Shown one piece after another: positions 1 through 6,784 of a stretch of 8,069 bases of DNA. The notes beneath the pieces were generated by a model. It was given only the letters and a program-made list of their open reading frames with translations. It made no database searches and was not told the DNA's origin. Position 1 is the first letter of the stretch, and each line of letters opens with the position of its first letter. The translations under genes were made by a program, and so were the position numbers. Source of the DNA: an uncultured Ruminococcus sp. (GTDB taxonomy: Bacteria; Bacillota; Clostridia; Oscillospirales; Ruminococcaceae). Where the stretch lies: contig USJI01000032.1 in assembly GCA_900554975.1 (NCBI GenBank), positions 1 to 8,069 on the forward strand. The letters are read 5' to 3'.

Positions 1-10
1 ATTCTCTATT

Positions 11-1651
11 TTATTTACTTATTAATTCACGTTTCATCATACAAAGGTCAAATACATTGAGTGTTCCGTCCTCACATAAATCAGCTGCCTTCCAGTTTGC
101 AAGTTCTGCATCAGGCACAGCTAACAGCCATTTCTGAAGAAGAACAATATCTGTTATATTAAATTTTCCATCATTATTTACATCACCGGAAGTTTTATCA
201 GTTGTATCCAAATATTCACCTAACGAAATAAATGTGATATCATTTTCAGCTGCATATTTTTCGGCAGTAGAATCAAGATAGCCATATATCACTAAATCAC
301 TATACTTTGAAATTCCTAAATTATCAATGGAACAATATGGATTATATATGTAAACTTGCTTTAATTTATTACAGCCTATAAGAGCATTAACGCCGATAGA
401 ATCAATCGATTTTGGCAATTCTAATTTTTCAAGTTTTGTACAGTTTGTAAATGCAGACTTTCCTATTGTTTTTATTGTATCAGGTATTTGGATTGTTACA
501 ATAGACGTTTTCGTTTGAAATGCTTTATCAGCGATTCCAATAACTTCGTATTCATCAAGTTTACCAATTCCGGGAATAGTATATCCTACTAATTTTGAAG
601 GAATTTCAATTTCTGAATTTGTGTCTAAACAAGAAGTTAATATTGCTGTTTTATTGCTACAGTCAAGAGTAAAACTAAATTGTTCATTTGAAAAATCATA
701 ATTTCCTTTATAATCGCTATTCTCATCATCTGGAATAGCCTCAAACTTCATTGAAAAATTATTTGCATATGCTTCGGCGGTAGAATACAGATAACTATAT
801 ATTGTTGCTGATTGAGGAAATGTATATTCACTTTCATAAATATCACAAATCTTGTTCTTTATGATTATTTTTTCTAATCTTTTACATCCCTCGAATGCCC
901 TATAATCAATAGATGTAACCGAATCAGGTATTAATACGCTGGTAATGTCTTCATTATAATAAAATGCACCATGACAAATTGTATGAACACCTGATGGGAT
1001 TTCCACATCATTTGTACAAGCCTCTCCTCTTAGTAAAAAATTATTCGCTATAATAAATCCTTGTGAATCAGTATGATTATCAACCCAGGTGGAAGAATTA
1101 TGCGGATAATCTTCTATTACAGAAACAGATGATGGAATTGAAAAAGTAACCAGATTTTTACAATTAGTAAAGCACCCTTCCCTGATTGCAGTAAGATTAT
1201 TTGAGACATTAGTTATTTGTTTAAGGTTAGGACAATTCGCAAATGTATTATATGGAAGCTCAGTAATATTGCTGGATAATCTAACTGATGCAAGATTATC
1301 ACATGTTTCAAAAACACGTTTTCCTAATTGAGTAACGGTGTCAGGTATATATACTGATTCTACATAGCATTCTGCGCTGAATGCTGCACCTTGTATGCTC
1401 GTTACTGGTTTATCATTAATATATGATGGGATTGTTTCATGAACTCTTATGCTGGGGTCGCTTTGTTCATTAAATTTTCTGATTTCAATGTGATCATCAA
1501 ATTCGCTGTAACTATACCATCCATATGGTGAGTAGTATGTTCCAATAGTCTCATCCGCATAAACCTTTGTAAATGGAAAGGAAGAAATCAAAAACAAAAG
1601 TATTGTTACAGCATAAATAAATCTCATAGATTTGAATGTTTTTCTTTTCAT
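11..1651 (-). CDS. Secreted BspA-like leucine-rich-repeat protein with C-terminal type I dockerin
   Basis: The 546-residue product is exported. It has a basic N-terminus, a hydrophobic core at about residues 11-27 and a likely signal peptidase site after VYA at 30-32. Residues 75-305 and about 315-476 are two blocks of BspA-type (LRR_5) repeats, recognisable by recurring IPDTV/IPDSV, AF..C..L and STAE.YA signatures. Each block closes with an IY.YL.STAE.YA segment (283-296 and 455-467), so the two halves look like an internal duplication. Residues 489-546 are a dockerin: the first calcium loop is D490, N492, D494, D501, and the second starts at D524 with D528 and D535. Dockerins bind cohesins on scaffoldins or the cell surface, and BspA-type repeats often mediate adhesion, so a surface or cellulosome-associated binding role is inferred; no catalytic domain is seen. 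The ATG at 1651 has AGGAGG at 1660-1665 with 8-nt spacing. The stop is 10 nt from the window edge, so no terminator can be seen. Confidence 0.93.
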   Translation of the reverse strand: MKRKTFKSMRFIYAVTILLFLISSFPFTKVYADETIGTYYSPYGWYSYSEFDDHIEIRKFNEQSDPSIRVHETIPSYINDKPVTSIQGAAFSAECYVESVYIPDTVTQLGKRVFETCDNLASVRLSSNITELPYNTFANCPNLKQITNVSNNLTAIREGCFTNCKNLVTFSIPSSVSVIEDYPHNSSTWVDNHTDSQGFIIANNFLLRGEACTNDVEIPSGVHTICHGAFYYNEDITSVLIPDSVTSIDYRAFEGCKRLEKIIIKNKICDIYESEYTFPQSATIYSYLYSTAEAYANNFSMKFEAIPDDENSDYKGNYDFSNEQFSFTLDCSNKTAILTSCLDTNSEIEIPSKLVGYTIPGIGKLDEYEVIGIADKAFQTKTSIVTIQIPDTIKTIGKSAFTNCTKLEKLELPKSIDSIGVNALIGCNKLKQVYIYNPYCSIDNLGISKYSDLVIYGYLDSTAEKYAAENDITFISLGEYLDTTDKTSGDVNNDGKFNITDIVLLQKWLLAVPDAELANWKAADLCEDGTLNVFDLCMMKRELISK

Positions 1652-1673
1652 AAATAAAGCCTCCTATTATACT

Positions 1674-1701
1674 TAAATACCAGCATTGAAAAATGTACCA
1701 A
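1674..1701 (-). promoter_or_regulatory. Candidate promoter for the LRR-dockerin gene
   Basis: Read on the minus strand, TTGGTA (1696-1701) is followed after 16 nt by TATTTA (1674-1679), which is preceded by TG plus one base, an extended -10 arrangement. A start about 7 nt further on would leave a short leader carrying AGGAGG. A better-looking TATAAT (1666-1671) sits directly against the ribosome binding site with no fitting -35, so it is less likely as the -10 box. AT-rich sequence makes chance matches common, so this is tentative. Confidence 0.25.
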
Positions 1702-1729
1702 ACTGTTTGACAGTAAATCTGCCGTTTTA

Positions 1730-1853
1730 ATCAAATCTGCACACAAATTTTGCCTTTCAGGTTGGGTGTGTACATCTGCTGACCGTTTTTCGCCTGTTTC
1801 GATATGTTCCCCTTTACTGATTTTAGGGTATAGGGTGTTTGGGCAGATTTGAT
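1730..1853. repeat. 11-bp inverted repeat bounding a 124-bp spacer segment
   Basis: On the plus strand ATCAAATCTGC at 1730-1740 is matched perfectly by its reverse complement GCAGATTTGAT at 1843-1853, leaving 102 nt between the arms. A partial third copy, AAATCTGC, lies close by at 1715-1722. Next to the arms, short complementary stretches (ACAC near one arm, GTGT near the other) could extend the pairing in RNA. No target-site duplication is evident at the outer edges. It could be a small palindromic intergenic element, a structured RNA or chance; the sequence does not decide. Confidence 0.4.
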
Positions 1854-1885
1854 AACAGCCGAAAAGCCACGCAATATAGGGATTT

Positions 1886-3262
1886 TTAAGCCTCATTTCT
1901 TGACAGCAGAACTACGCACTCAACATGTGTCGTTCTCGGGAAAAGATCAACCGCCCTCACCCTCTGAGTTTTATATCCCATGTTTTCAAGGTAAGCACAA
2001 TCCCTTGCGGCTGTGGCTGGATTGCACGAAACCATCACGATTTTTTCAGGATTCATTTTCACAATCGAATCAAGTGTAAGTTTATCACAGCCCTTTCTCG
2101 GCGGATCAACAATTACTACATCTGGCAGTGTTCCAGACTGTGCTAGCTCTGCCGCAGCTTTACCTGCATCAGAACATATAAATTCAGCATTTTCCACACC
2201 GCTGTTTTTGGCATTTTCTCTTGCATTTTCCACAGCCTGCGGCACTATTTCAACTCCGGTCAGTTTTTTAACCTTGTCAGACATTGAAAGACCTATCGTA
2301 CCTGCACCGCAATATAAATCAAGCAATTGTTCATTTCCTCTGAAATCCGCAAACTCCTCTGCAATTTTATAGAGTCTTTCTGCCTGAGGAGTATTCACCT
2401 GATAAAAAGCATGAGGAGAAATAGATATCACATTTCCGGACATTATATCTGTAATCTGTTCCCTGCCGTACAGAACAATATTTTTTCTTCCAAGTATTAC
2501 ATTTGTGTTTTCAGGATTTATATTTATACAAATGCTTGTTATCTTATCAATTTTTTCTGTAAGCAGTTTACAAAGTCCGCTGAATTTTTCAGCACATTTT
2601 TTTGTTACAACAATACAGACCATTATTTCGTCTGTTACCGCACCTTTTCTGAGATAAATATGTCTTATTATTCCCTTGTTCGTTTTTTCGTTGTATGCAC
2701 TTATATTATTTTCCCTCGCATATTCGATTATCAGCTTCGCAATATCCCCGAATATATCCGGAAGGAGTCTGCACTGATATCCACTTATTATTCTGTGACT
2801 TCTTTTTGCGTAAAATCCGCATTTTATTTCGCCTTTTTCATCTGCTACAGGAAACTGTGCCTTGTTTCTGTATTCATTTTCACGTTCACTTCCAAGAATC
2901 GGCTGAAATTCACAGTTTATTTTACCTATACGGGTAAAAGCATCATATACAAACTTTTCCTTTATTCTAAGTTCCGCATCATATTTTATATGTCTGAATG
3001 AACAGCCTCCGCATTTCGGGAAGTGCGGACAATCGGGACTTATTCTGTCTGATGAAGGGGTGATTATTCTGTTTACTATTCCGAAAGAGTAATTTTTAAG
3101 TACCTTCACAATTTTAGCTTCAATAACATCTCCGACAGCTGTTTCAGGAACAAAAACAGCAATTCCATTATACTTCCCTACTCCGTTTCCGTCGGTAGTA
3201 ATATCAGTTATCTCAATTGTAACAATCTCATTTTTCTTCATTGTATTTTCCATATCAGTCAT
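1886..3262 (-). CDS. rlmD: 23S rRNA (uracil-C5)-methyltransferase, RlmD/RumA family
   Basis: This 458-residue cytoplasmic enzyme is a full-length member of the family that makes 5-methyluridine in 23S rRNA with S-adenosylmethionine. An N-terminal TRAM RNA-binding domain covers about residues 10-66. Iron-sulfur ligands are C78, C84 and C87 (CPHFPKCGGC) with C164 as the fourth. The methyltransferase fold shows the SAM motif DLYCGAGTIGL (315-325), DPPRKGC (386-392), the catalytic nucleophile C413 in VSCNPAT and the probable base E448 in HVECV. The start at 3262 is chosen because AGAGG (3268-3272) lies 5 nt before it; internal ATGs at codons 4 and 8 have no better site. It follows the carrier protein gene by 67 nt containing a hairpin, so it may be read partly by read-through. 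Firmicutes enzymes of this family may modify U747 as well as U1939 (the RlmCD type), and the site specificity cannot be told here. Confidence 0.95.
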   Translation of the reverse strand: MTDMENTMKKNEIVTIEITDITTDGNGVGKYNGIAVFVPETAVGDVIEAKIVKVLKNYSFGIVNRIITPSSDRISPDCPHFPKCGGCSFRHIKYDAELRIKEKFVYDAFTRIGKINCEFQPILGSERENEYRNKAQFPVADEKGEIKCGFYAKRSHRIISGYQCRLLPDIFGDIAKLIIEYARENNISAYNEKTNKGIIRHIYLRKGAVTDEIMVCIVVTKKCAEKFSGLCKLLTEKIDKITSICININPENTNVILGRKNIVLYGREQITDIMSGNVISISPHAFYQVNTPQAERLYKIAEEFADFRGNEQLLDLYCGAGTIGLSMSDKVKKLTGVEIVPQAVENARENAKNSGVENAEFICSDAGKAAAELAQSGTLPDVVIVDPPRKGCDKLTLDSIVKMNPEKIVMVSCNPATAARDCAYLENMGYKTQRVRAVDLFPRTTHVECVVLLSRNEA

Positions 3263-3278
3263 ACTTTCCTCTAAAATT

Positions 3279-3327
3279 TGAACTTGTCCTCAAAGATTCA
3301 TTTGCAGATTCCATGAGAACAAGTTCA
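3279..3327 (-). promoter_or_regulatory. RNA hairpin between the carrier protein gene and rlmD
   Basis: Arms 3279-3292 and 3314-3327 form a 14-bp stem around a 21-nt loop. The only imperfect pair is G-U in the minus-strand transcript but C-A in a plus-strand transcript, so the fold suits the minus-strand RNA. It begins just past the carrier protein stop codon and ends immediately before AAUUUU and the rlmD ribosome binding site. The U-run is short and the loop long for a strong intrinsic terminator. A leaky terminator or an mRNA processing/stability hairpin that lowers rlmD expression relative to the cassette is more likely. Confidence 0.5.
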
Positions 3328-3329
3328 CT

Positions 3330-3572
3330 TTATTTTCCTCTTGCGGCAATTATATCAGCCATTTCACCGACATTTTTCATTCCTGAAACTTCACGCATTT
3401 TAAACTTCATTCTGAATTCATGCTCAATTGCATCAATCAGATTGATATGCTCAAGACTGTCCCAGTCCTCAATATCTCCTGCCGTAGTATGTTCATCTAT
3501 TTTCAGTTTACTGTCATCAAAAACATCTCTGAAAACGTCGGTAAGTCTTTCCCACAGTTCATTATTGCTCAT
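3330..3572 (-). CDS. Acyl carrier protein of the FkbH/MBOAT cassette
   Basis: The 80-residue product has the size and helical pattern of a free-standing acyl carrier protein. S39 in DWDSLEHINLI (36-46) is the expected site for the 4'-phosphopantetheine arm. The acidic helix after it (DAIEHEF) is the usual partner-docking surface, and FKMREVSGMKNVGEMADII matches the end of the family. The ATG overlaps the stop of the FkbH-like gene by 4 nt (ATGA), with GAGGGAG 7 nt upstream, so the two proteins are probably made in coupled amounts. Position next to an FkbH-like loader and two genes upstream an MBOAT suggests it carries the acyl unit that the MBOAT transfers, the role DltC plays in D-alanylation. 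A housekeeping fatty-acid role is less likely because no fatty-acid synthesis gene is near. The identity of the acyl group is inferred, not seen. Confidence 0.93.
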   Translation of the reverse strand: MSNNELWERLTDVFRDVFDDSKLKIDEHTTAGDIEDWDSLEHINLIDAIEHEFRMKFKMREVSGMKNVGEMADIIAARGK

Positions 3573-5359
3573 AATTTTGCTCCCTCATTAACTTTTATAA
3601 TATTGTTTTTATGCTTATAATTTTTTATATCAAGCTTCCATACACTGTCGCCGTTCCCGCTTAATGACAGATTCTCAAATCCGAAATCACGATACAGTCC
3701 GCTTACCATATTGTTCTTCTTTGTTTTATAGTAGTACCCGTATATAGTATCTATATTCTTCAGCCTGCATTCATCTGCCAGAGCATCAAGCATTGCATAT
3801 TCCATATTTCTTTTAAGAACACGGCAACTCATAAGCCAAAGGTCAATATGCAGTTCATTTTTGTTTATCTTTCCGATAACAACTGATACAATACCGTTAT
3901 CGCCGAACTTATCACAAAGTCTGCCGTAAAGTTCGATATACTCACTGCTTTTGTAAACTTCTTCTATCTCAGTTTGAGTATATCTTTTTGTGGTAAGGTT
4001 AAACTGATTGCTTTTATTTGTCAGCTGAGTTATTCTCTGAATATACACCGGCTGAAAATCTTCAATTACTGCCGTCATTTCCAGATTTCTGAGATAATCG
4101 TCATAGTCTGAAAACTCCTCCTGAACCTGACGGCGTTTTGCATTCGCCTTATACATCTCGTTTCTTGACATATCATCAGCTGAAAATGCTGTAACTTCAA
4201 AGAAACCATTCCTGTCCATCATTTTTATATATTCATCAGGTGAATCCATTTCCGGAGCATCACAGCCAAGCTGTCTGCTGACTATCTCACGCTCTGCCGG
4301 ATTGTCATCTGCAAATACTATACTCTCCGGAAGTATATTCAGTTCTGACGCAATATTTCTGACATTTATATCTTTAGGATTCCAGTTTGCTTTTATAACG
4401 GCAAATTCATCCGGTTTCAGAACGCTGTCCGGATGATTCAGTCCCGCAATTGCATTTTCCTCATCATTTTTTGATGAAACTGTCAAAATCACTCCAAGCT
4501 GCGTCTGTTCCTTTATATAATTCTGAAAAGCAAGGTACGCTTCGCCTTCTGCTGTTTCATGACCTATCTCAATGCCTTCAACAGAATCATCACCGATGAC
4601 TCCGCCCCAGAGTGTGTTGTCAAGGTCAAGTGCCAGAGCTTTTTTATTCTTTCCAAAAATTGATTTAATAATATTGGAAAGATTAAATGAGAAATCCGGT
4701 ATAGCATGCGTGCTTAAAGCATACTTGTACATATACCAGTATTTTGGTTCTGCCCACCTGTCAAGACCATACGCTGAAGATATAAAATTTATATCATTTA
4801 TATAAAATGAATCATGTTCTGCGGCATATTCGTAAAACATCAGATTAAGCCTGGAAATAAAATTTATACGTCCGTGAATATCCCAGCATTCACGGTTTCC
4901 AAGAGTACGGTAATAAGGCAGTTCAAAGTTATTCTGAATTACAGGACAGTCATAAACTTCACTCAGATGCTCCCACATAGATTCAAAATGATGATACTGC
5001 TTCTGAAGCATATTGTCAATATCAGCTTTATCAAGCGACATATTAAATTCAAAATCGGCAAGGTTTCGTGAAGTTGTATGAATAAAAATTATGTCCGGTT
5101 TAAATTCAGCCAGTTCCCTGTTGTCAAACATGGCGTCCTGCCAGTATTCAGCATATTCAGACTGATAAAACTCACATTCTATTCCCTTGTCAAGCAAAAA
5201 CAAATCAAGCATGGAAACGATATCATTAGTTGTCGAGCCTCCCAGAACTGCTATCTTTTTATGTATTCTCTCAGTTTTGTCAGACAGAAGTTCTCTCCTT
5301 ATCTTCTTTCTGTTTTTAAGGAGATATGCACTGTCAAACGGATATAACAATTCCTTCAT
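3569..5359 (-). CDS. FkbH-like HAD-IIIC protein, predicted loader of glyceryl or similar unit onto the carrier protein
   Basis: The 596-residue cytoplasmic protein has the three-part FkbH layout. An N-terminal SGNH-like region (about 34-200) begins with IAVLGGSTTND. The HAD domain shows DLDNT at 245-249 (D245 and D247), SSKND at 295-299 and DDNPAERE at 351-358. A GNAT-like C-terminal part (about 430-575) contains TQLTNKSNQFNLTTKRYT and MSCRVLKR with C512. Known FkbH enzymes of polyketide pathways take 1,3-bisphosphoglycerate, remove phosphate and attach glyceryl to a carrier protein through an enzyme thioester. Here no polyketide synthase is in view, and the partner carrier gene follows with a 4-nt overlap, so charging that carrier for surface modification is inferred. 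C512 is a candidate thioester cysteine, but I cannot confirm it. The ATG at 5359 has AGGGTG 5 nt upstream, 10 nt after the DHHW stop. The substrate might differ from glycerate. Confidence 0.9.
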   Translation of the reverse strand: MKELLYPFDSAYLLKNRKKIRRELLSDKTERIHKKIAVLGGSTTNDIVSMLDLFLLDKGIECEFYQSEYAEYWQDAMFDNRELAEFKPDIIFIHTTSRNLADFEFNMSLDKADIDNMLQKQYHHFESMWEHLSEVYDCPVIQNNFELPYYRTLGNRECWDIHGRINFISRLNLMFYEYAAEHDSFYINDINFISSAYGLDRWAEPKYWYMYKYALSTHAIPDFSFNLSNIIKSIFGKNKKALALDLDNTLWGGVIGDDSVEGIEIGHETAEGEAYLAFQNYIKEQTQLGVILTVSSKNDEENAIAGLNHPDSVLKPDEFAVIKANWNPKDINVRNIASELNILPESIVFADDNPAEREIVSRQLGCDAPEMDSPDEYIKMMDRNGFFEVTAFSADDMSRNEMYKANAKRRQVQEEFSDYDDYLRNLEMTAVIEDFQPVYIQRITQLTNKSNQFNLTTKRYTQTEIEEVYKSSEYIELYGRLCDKFGDNGIVSVVIGKINKNELHIDLWLMSCRVLKRNMEYAMLDALADECRLKNIDTIYGYYYKTKKNNMVSGLYRDFGFENLSLSGNGDSVWKLDIKNYKHKNNIIKVNEGAKL

Positions 5360-5369
5360 ATTATCACCC

Positions 5370-6770
5370 TTACTGTGTTCTGATGGTATCTATACACTCA
5401 AAATTGCTTCCTGTTGCACTGAATGTATTCATTGCAAAAAGAAGATCTGTTACTCCCCATTCCTGCATCTGTGCAACCGCATTCACCTCAAAATATCTCA
5501 TATCTATTACATAGATATCTTCAAATGAACCTGTAAGGCAAGGAACAAGTGCGTTACCGTAGCTGTCCTTGACTATTGCAAGTTTTCTTCCGTTTCCGAC
5601 ATCTGTATGAACGTGTGTCACAACCGCATCAGTACCCATAAAAACAAGATACCAGCTGACAGGGTCTACATTATCAAGACTGATAATAAGATTTCCCTCA
5701 TACTCATCTGTCATATCTGTCGAATAATAAGTCGTAGTGTACGTATTCTGCGGAATATAATATGTAAAATCCTCTGGATTATTCAGCAGGTCTGTATCCT
5801 GTGAATATCCGTACAAAGTACCGACATAGCCATGTTTCGTAACCTTTTCATACTTTGAAAGTGAAGCATAAGGTACTCCTGCCGTCTTTGCAAATTCTTC
5901 AGCAGCATAATATGCACCAAGCTGCGACCAATGGTGATCAGTCCTCTTGAAAATATCTTCATCCTTATGTGCTTTAAGGGCATTATATGCATCAACAGGA
6001 GTAACACCATCAAGATATTCATTTATATTTTTTATGTTATCTTCCTCACTCGCCGAAAGGTCAGAATATTTTTTCGGAAGATAGTATGAAACCGGTGTCG
6101 GGCAGACCATGGAATATACGTTGACATCACCAAGGTCAGATTTAAATGCATTTACATACTGTGCATACAGTTCCCCGTTATCATAACTTCCGCCATAGAG
6201 CATGATTCCCCTGTTATTGTAAACCAGAATATTGTTACTCATTTCGCCATCGATATTCGGGTCGTCAAGCGGATCTTCAGTAGGTTCTGTTGCTGGTTCT
6301 GACGATATGACACTGCTCAAAGTCGTTTTTGTGCTCTGACTGTTTTCCGCTGACATTACTGCTGTTGTCTGTTTCTTTTTATCTGATTTTACATTCTGCT
6401 TTACAGGAGTTCCATGTATTTTAACTTCCTCAGAACGCAGTCCGAACAGACTTCTTATATCCGCTGTCCATTCCTTGAATTTTTCACGTCCGGGAACTGT
6501 ATCATTATAAAAATTCTCAATTCCGGAAGTATATTCCCCTGAAAAATAATCAGAAAAAGAAAATGAAGGCCATTTCGCAAGGGTACGGTTTTCAGTATCC
6601 GATATCTTCGGACGTTTTATAACAATCATACATACAGCAATCACAACAAATGTCATTGCACAGGCAATAACATTCACAGCCTTGTAGATCCTTATTTTTT
6701 TTCGTCTTTTCAAATTCAGTCTGCGGAGATATCTGCGGGCAGATCTGTTGTCTTTCTTATCGTTTTCCAA
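5370..6770 (-). CDS. DHHW-family membrane-anchored AlgJ/AlgX-like protein, partner of the MBOAT
   Basis: The 466-residue product is a type II membrane protein. A very basic N-terminus (RRYLRRLNLKRRKK, 12-25) precedes one membrane helix at about 30-51, placing the rest outside the cell. The family signatures are ENRTLAKWP (60-68), NDTVPGREKF (89-98), DHHW at 278-281 and KDSYGNA at 401-407, with S403 the probable SGNH-type nucleophile and the DHHW histidines close to it. A Ser/Thr/Glu/Lys-rich linker (about 124-172) separates the juxtamembrane segment from the catalytic-looking domain. Such proteins work beside AlgI-type MBOATs and finish or assist transfer of acyl groups to exported polysaccharide, as AlgJ/AlgX and, by analogy, DltD do. 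The start is TTG at 6770, fixed by AGGAGG (6779-6784) 8 nt before it that overlaps the MBOAT stop; the next in-frame ATG would lose part of the basic segment and the membrane helix. The polymer acceptor is unknown. Confidence 0.9.
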   Translation of the reverse strand: MENDKKDNRSARRYLRRLNLKRRKKIRIYKAVNVIACAMTFVVIAVCMIVIKRPKISDTENRTLAKWPSFSFSDYFSGEYTSGIENFYNDTVPGREKFKEWTADIRSLFGLRSEEVKIHGTPVKQNVKSDKKKQTTAVMSAENSQSTKTTLSSVISSEPATEPTEDPLDDPNIDGEMSNNILVYNNRGIMLYGGSYDNGELYAQYVNAFKSDLGDVNVYSMVCPTPVSYYLPKKYSDLSASEEDNIKNINEYLDGVTPVDAYNALKAHKDEDIFKRTDHHWSQLGAYYAAEEFAKTAGVPYASLSKYEKVTKHGYVGTLYGYSQDTDLLNNPEDFTYYIPQNTYTTTYYSTDMTDEYEGNLIISLDNVDPVSWYLVFMGTDAVVTHVHTDVGNGRKLAIVKDSYGNALVPCLTGSFEDIYVIDMRYFEVNAVAQMQEWGVTDLLFAMNTFSATGSNFECIDTIRTQ

Positions 6771-6778
6771 TTCGTCTG

Positions 6779-6784
6779 CCTCCT
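6779..6784 (-). promoter_or_regulatory. AGGAGG ribosome binding site for the TTG-started DHHW gene
   Basis: The hexamer is a full Shine-Dalgarno match, 8 nt from the TTG codon at 6770, and its first bases are shared with the TAG stop of the MBOAT gene (6783-6785). This position decides the start of the DHHW gene and suggests that ribosomes ending the MBOAT reinitiate there. Confidence 0.8.

Larger units (their letters stand above)
1648..1896 (-). other. Doubtful 82-residue reading frame bridging rlmD and the LRR gene
   Basis: This frame opens at an ATG inside the last codons of the methyltransferase gene, in another frame, crosses the whole spacer and stops at a TGA overlapping the ATG of the LRR gene (ATGA). 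I recognise no domain, and there is no clear ribosome binding site in front of its start. The repeated spacer motifs (ATCAAATCTGC and its complement) fall inside it. The ATGA junction resembles a coupled gene pair, but the LRR gene has its own strong AGGAGG. The most likely reading is chance openness or a remnant of a repeated intergenic element rather than a translated gene. Confidence 0.15.

Noticed and set aside
1702..1714. Small palindrome ACTGT-TTG-ACAGT as a terminator or operator
   Set aside because: The stem has only 5 pairs with no U-run after it, too weak to call either function on its own.
2327..3001. Long plus-strand open frame (224 codons) opposite the methyltransferase gene
   Set aside because: It is fully antisense to a clearly recognised gene, its translation is rich in Phe, Tyr, Cys and Ile without any domain, and it has no supporting context.
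3349..3354. TGATATAAT extended -10-like sequence in the end of the carrier protein gene, a possible rlmD promoter
   Set aside because: The bases encode conserved-looking Asp-Ile-Ile codons and there is no -35 match at 16-18 nt, so the resemblance is probably due to codon content.
5187..5528. Plus-strand frame spanning the junction of the DHHW and FkbH-like genes
   Set aside because: It overlaps two well-supported minus-strand genes and shows no recognisable motif, so it is a chance antisense frame.
5783..6022. Minus-strand 79-codon frame inside the DHHW gene
   Set aside because: It lies out of frame within a conserved coding region that includes the DHHW motif, and its Met/Leu/Ile-rich translation resembles frame-shifted coding sequence.
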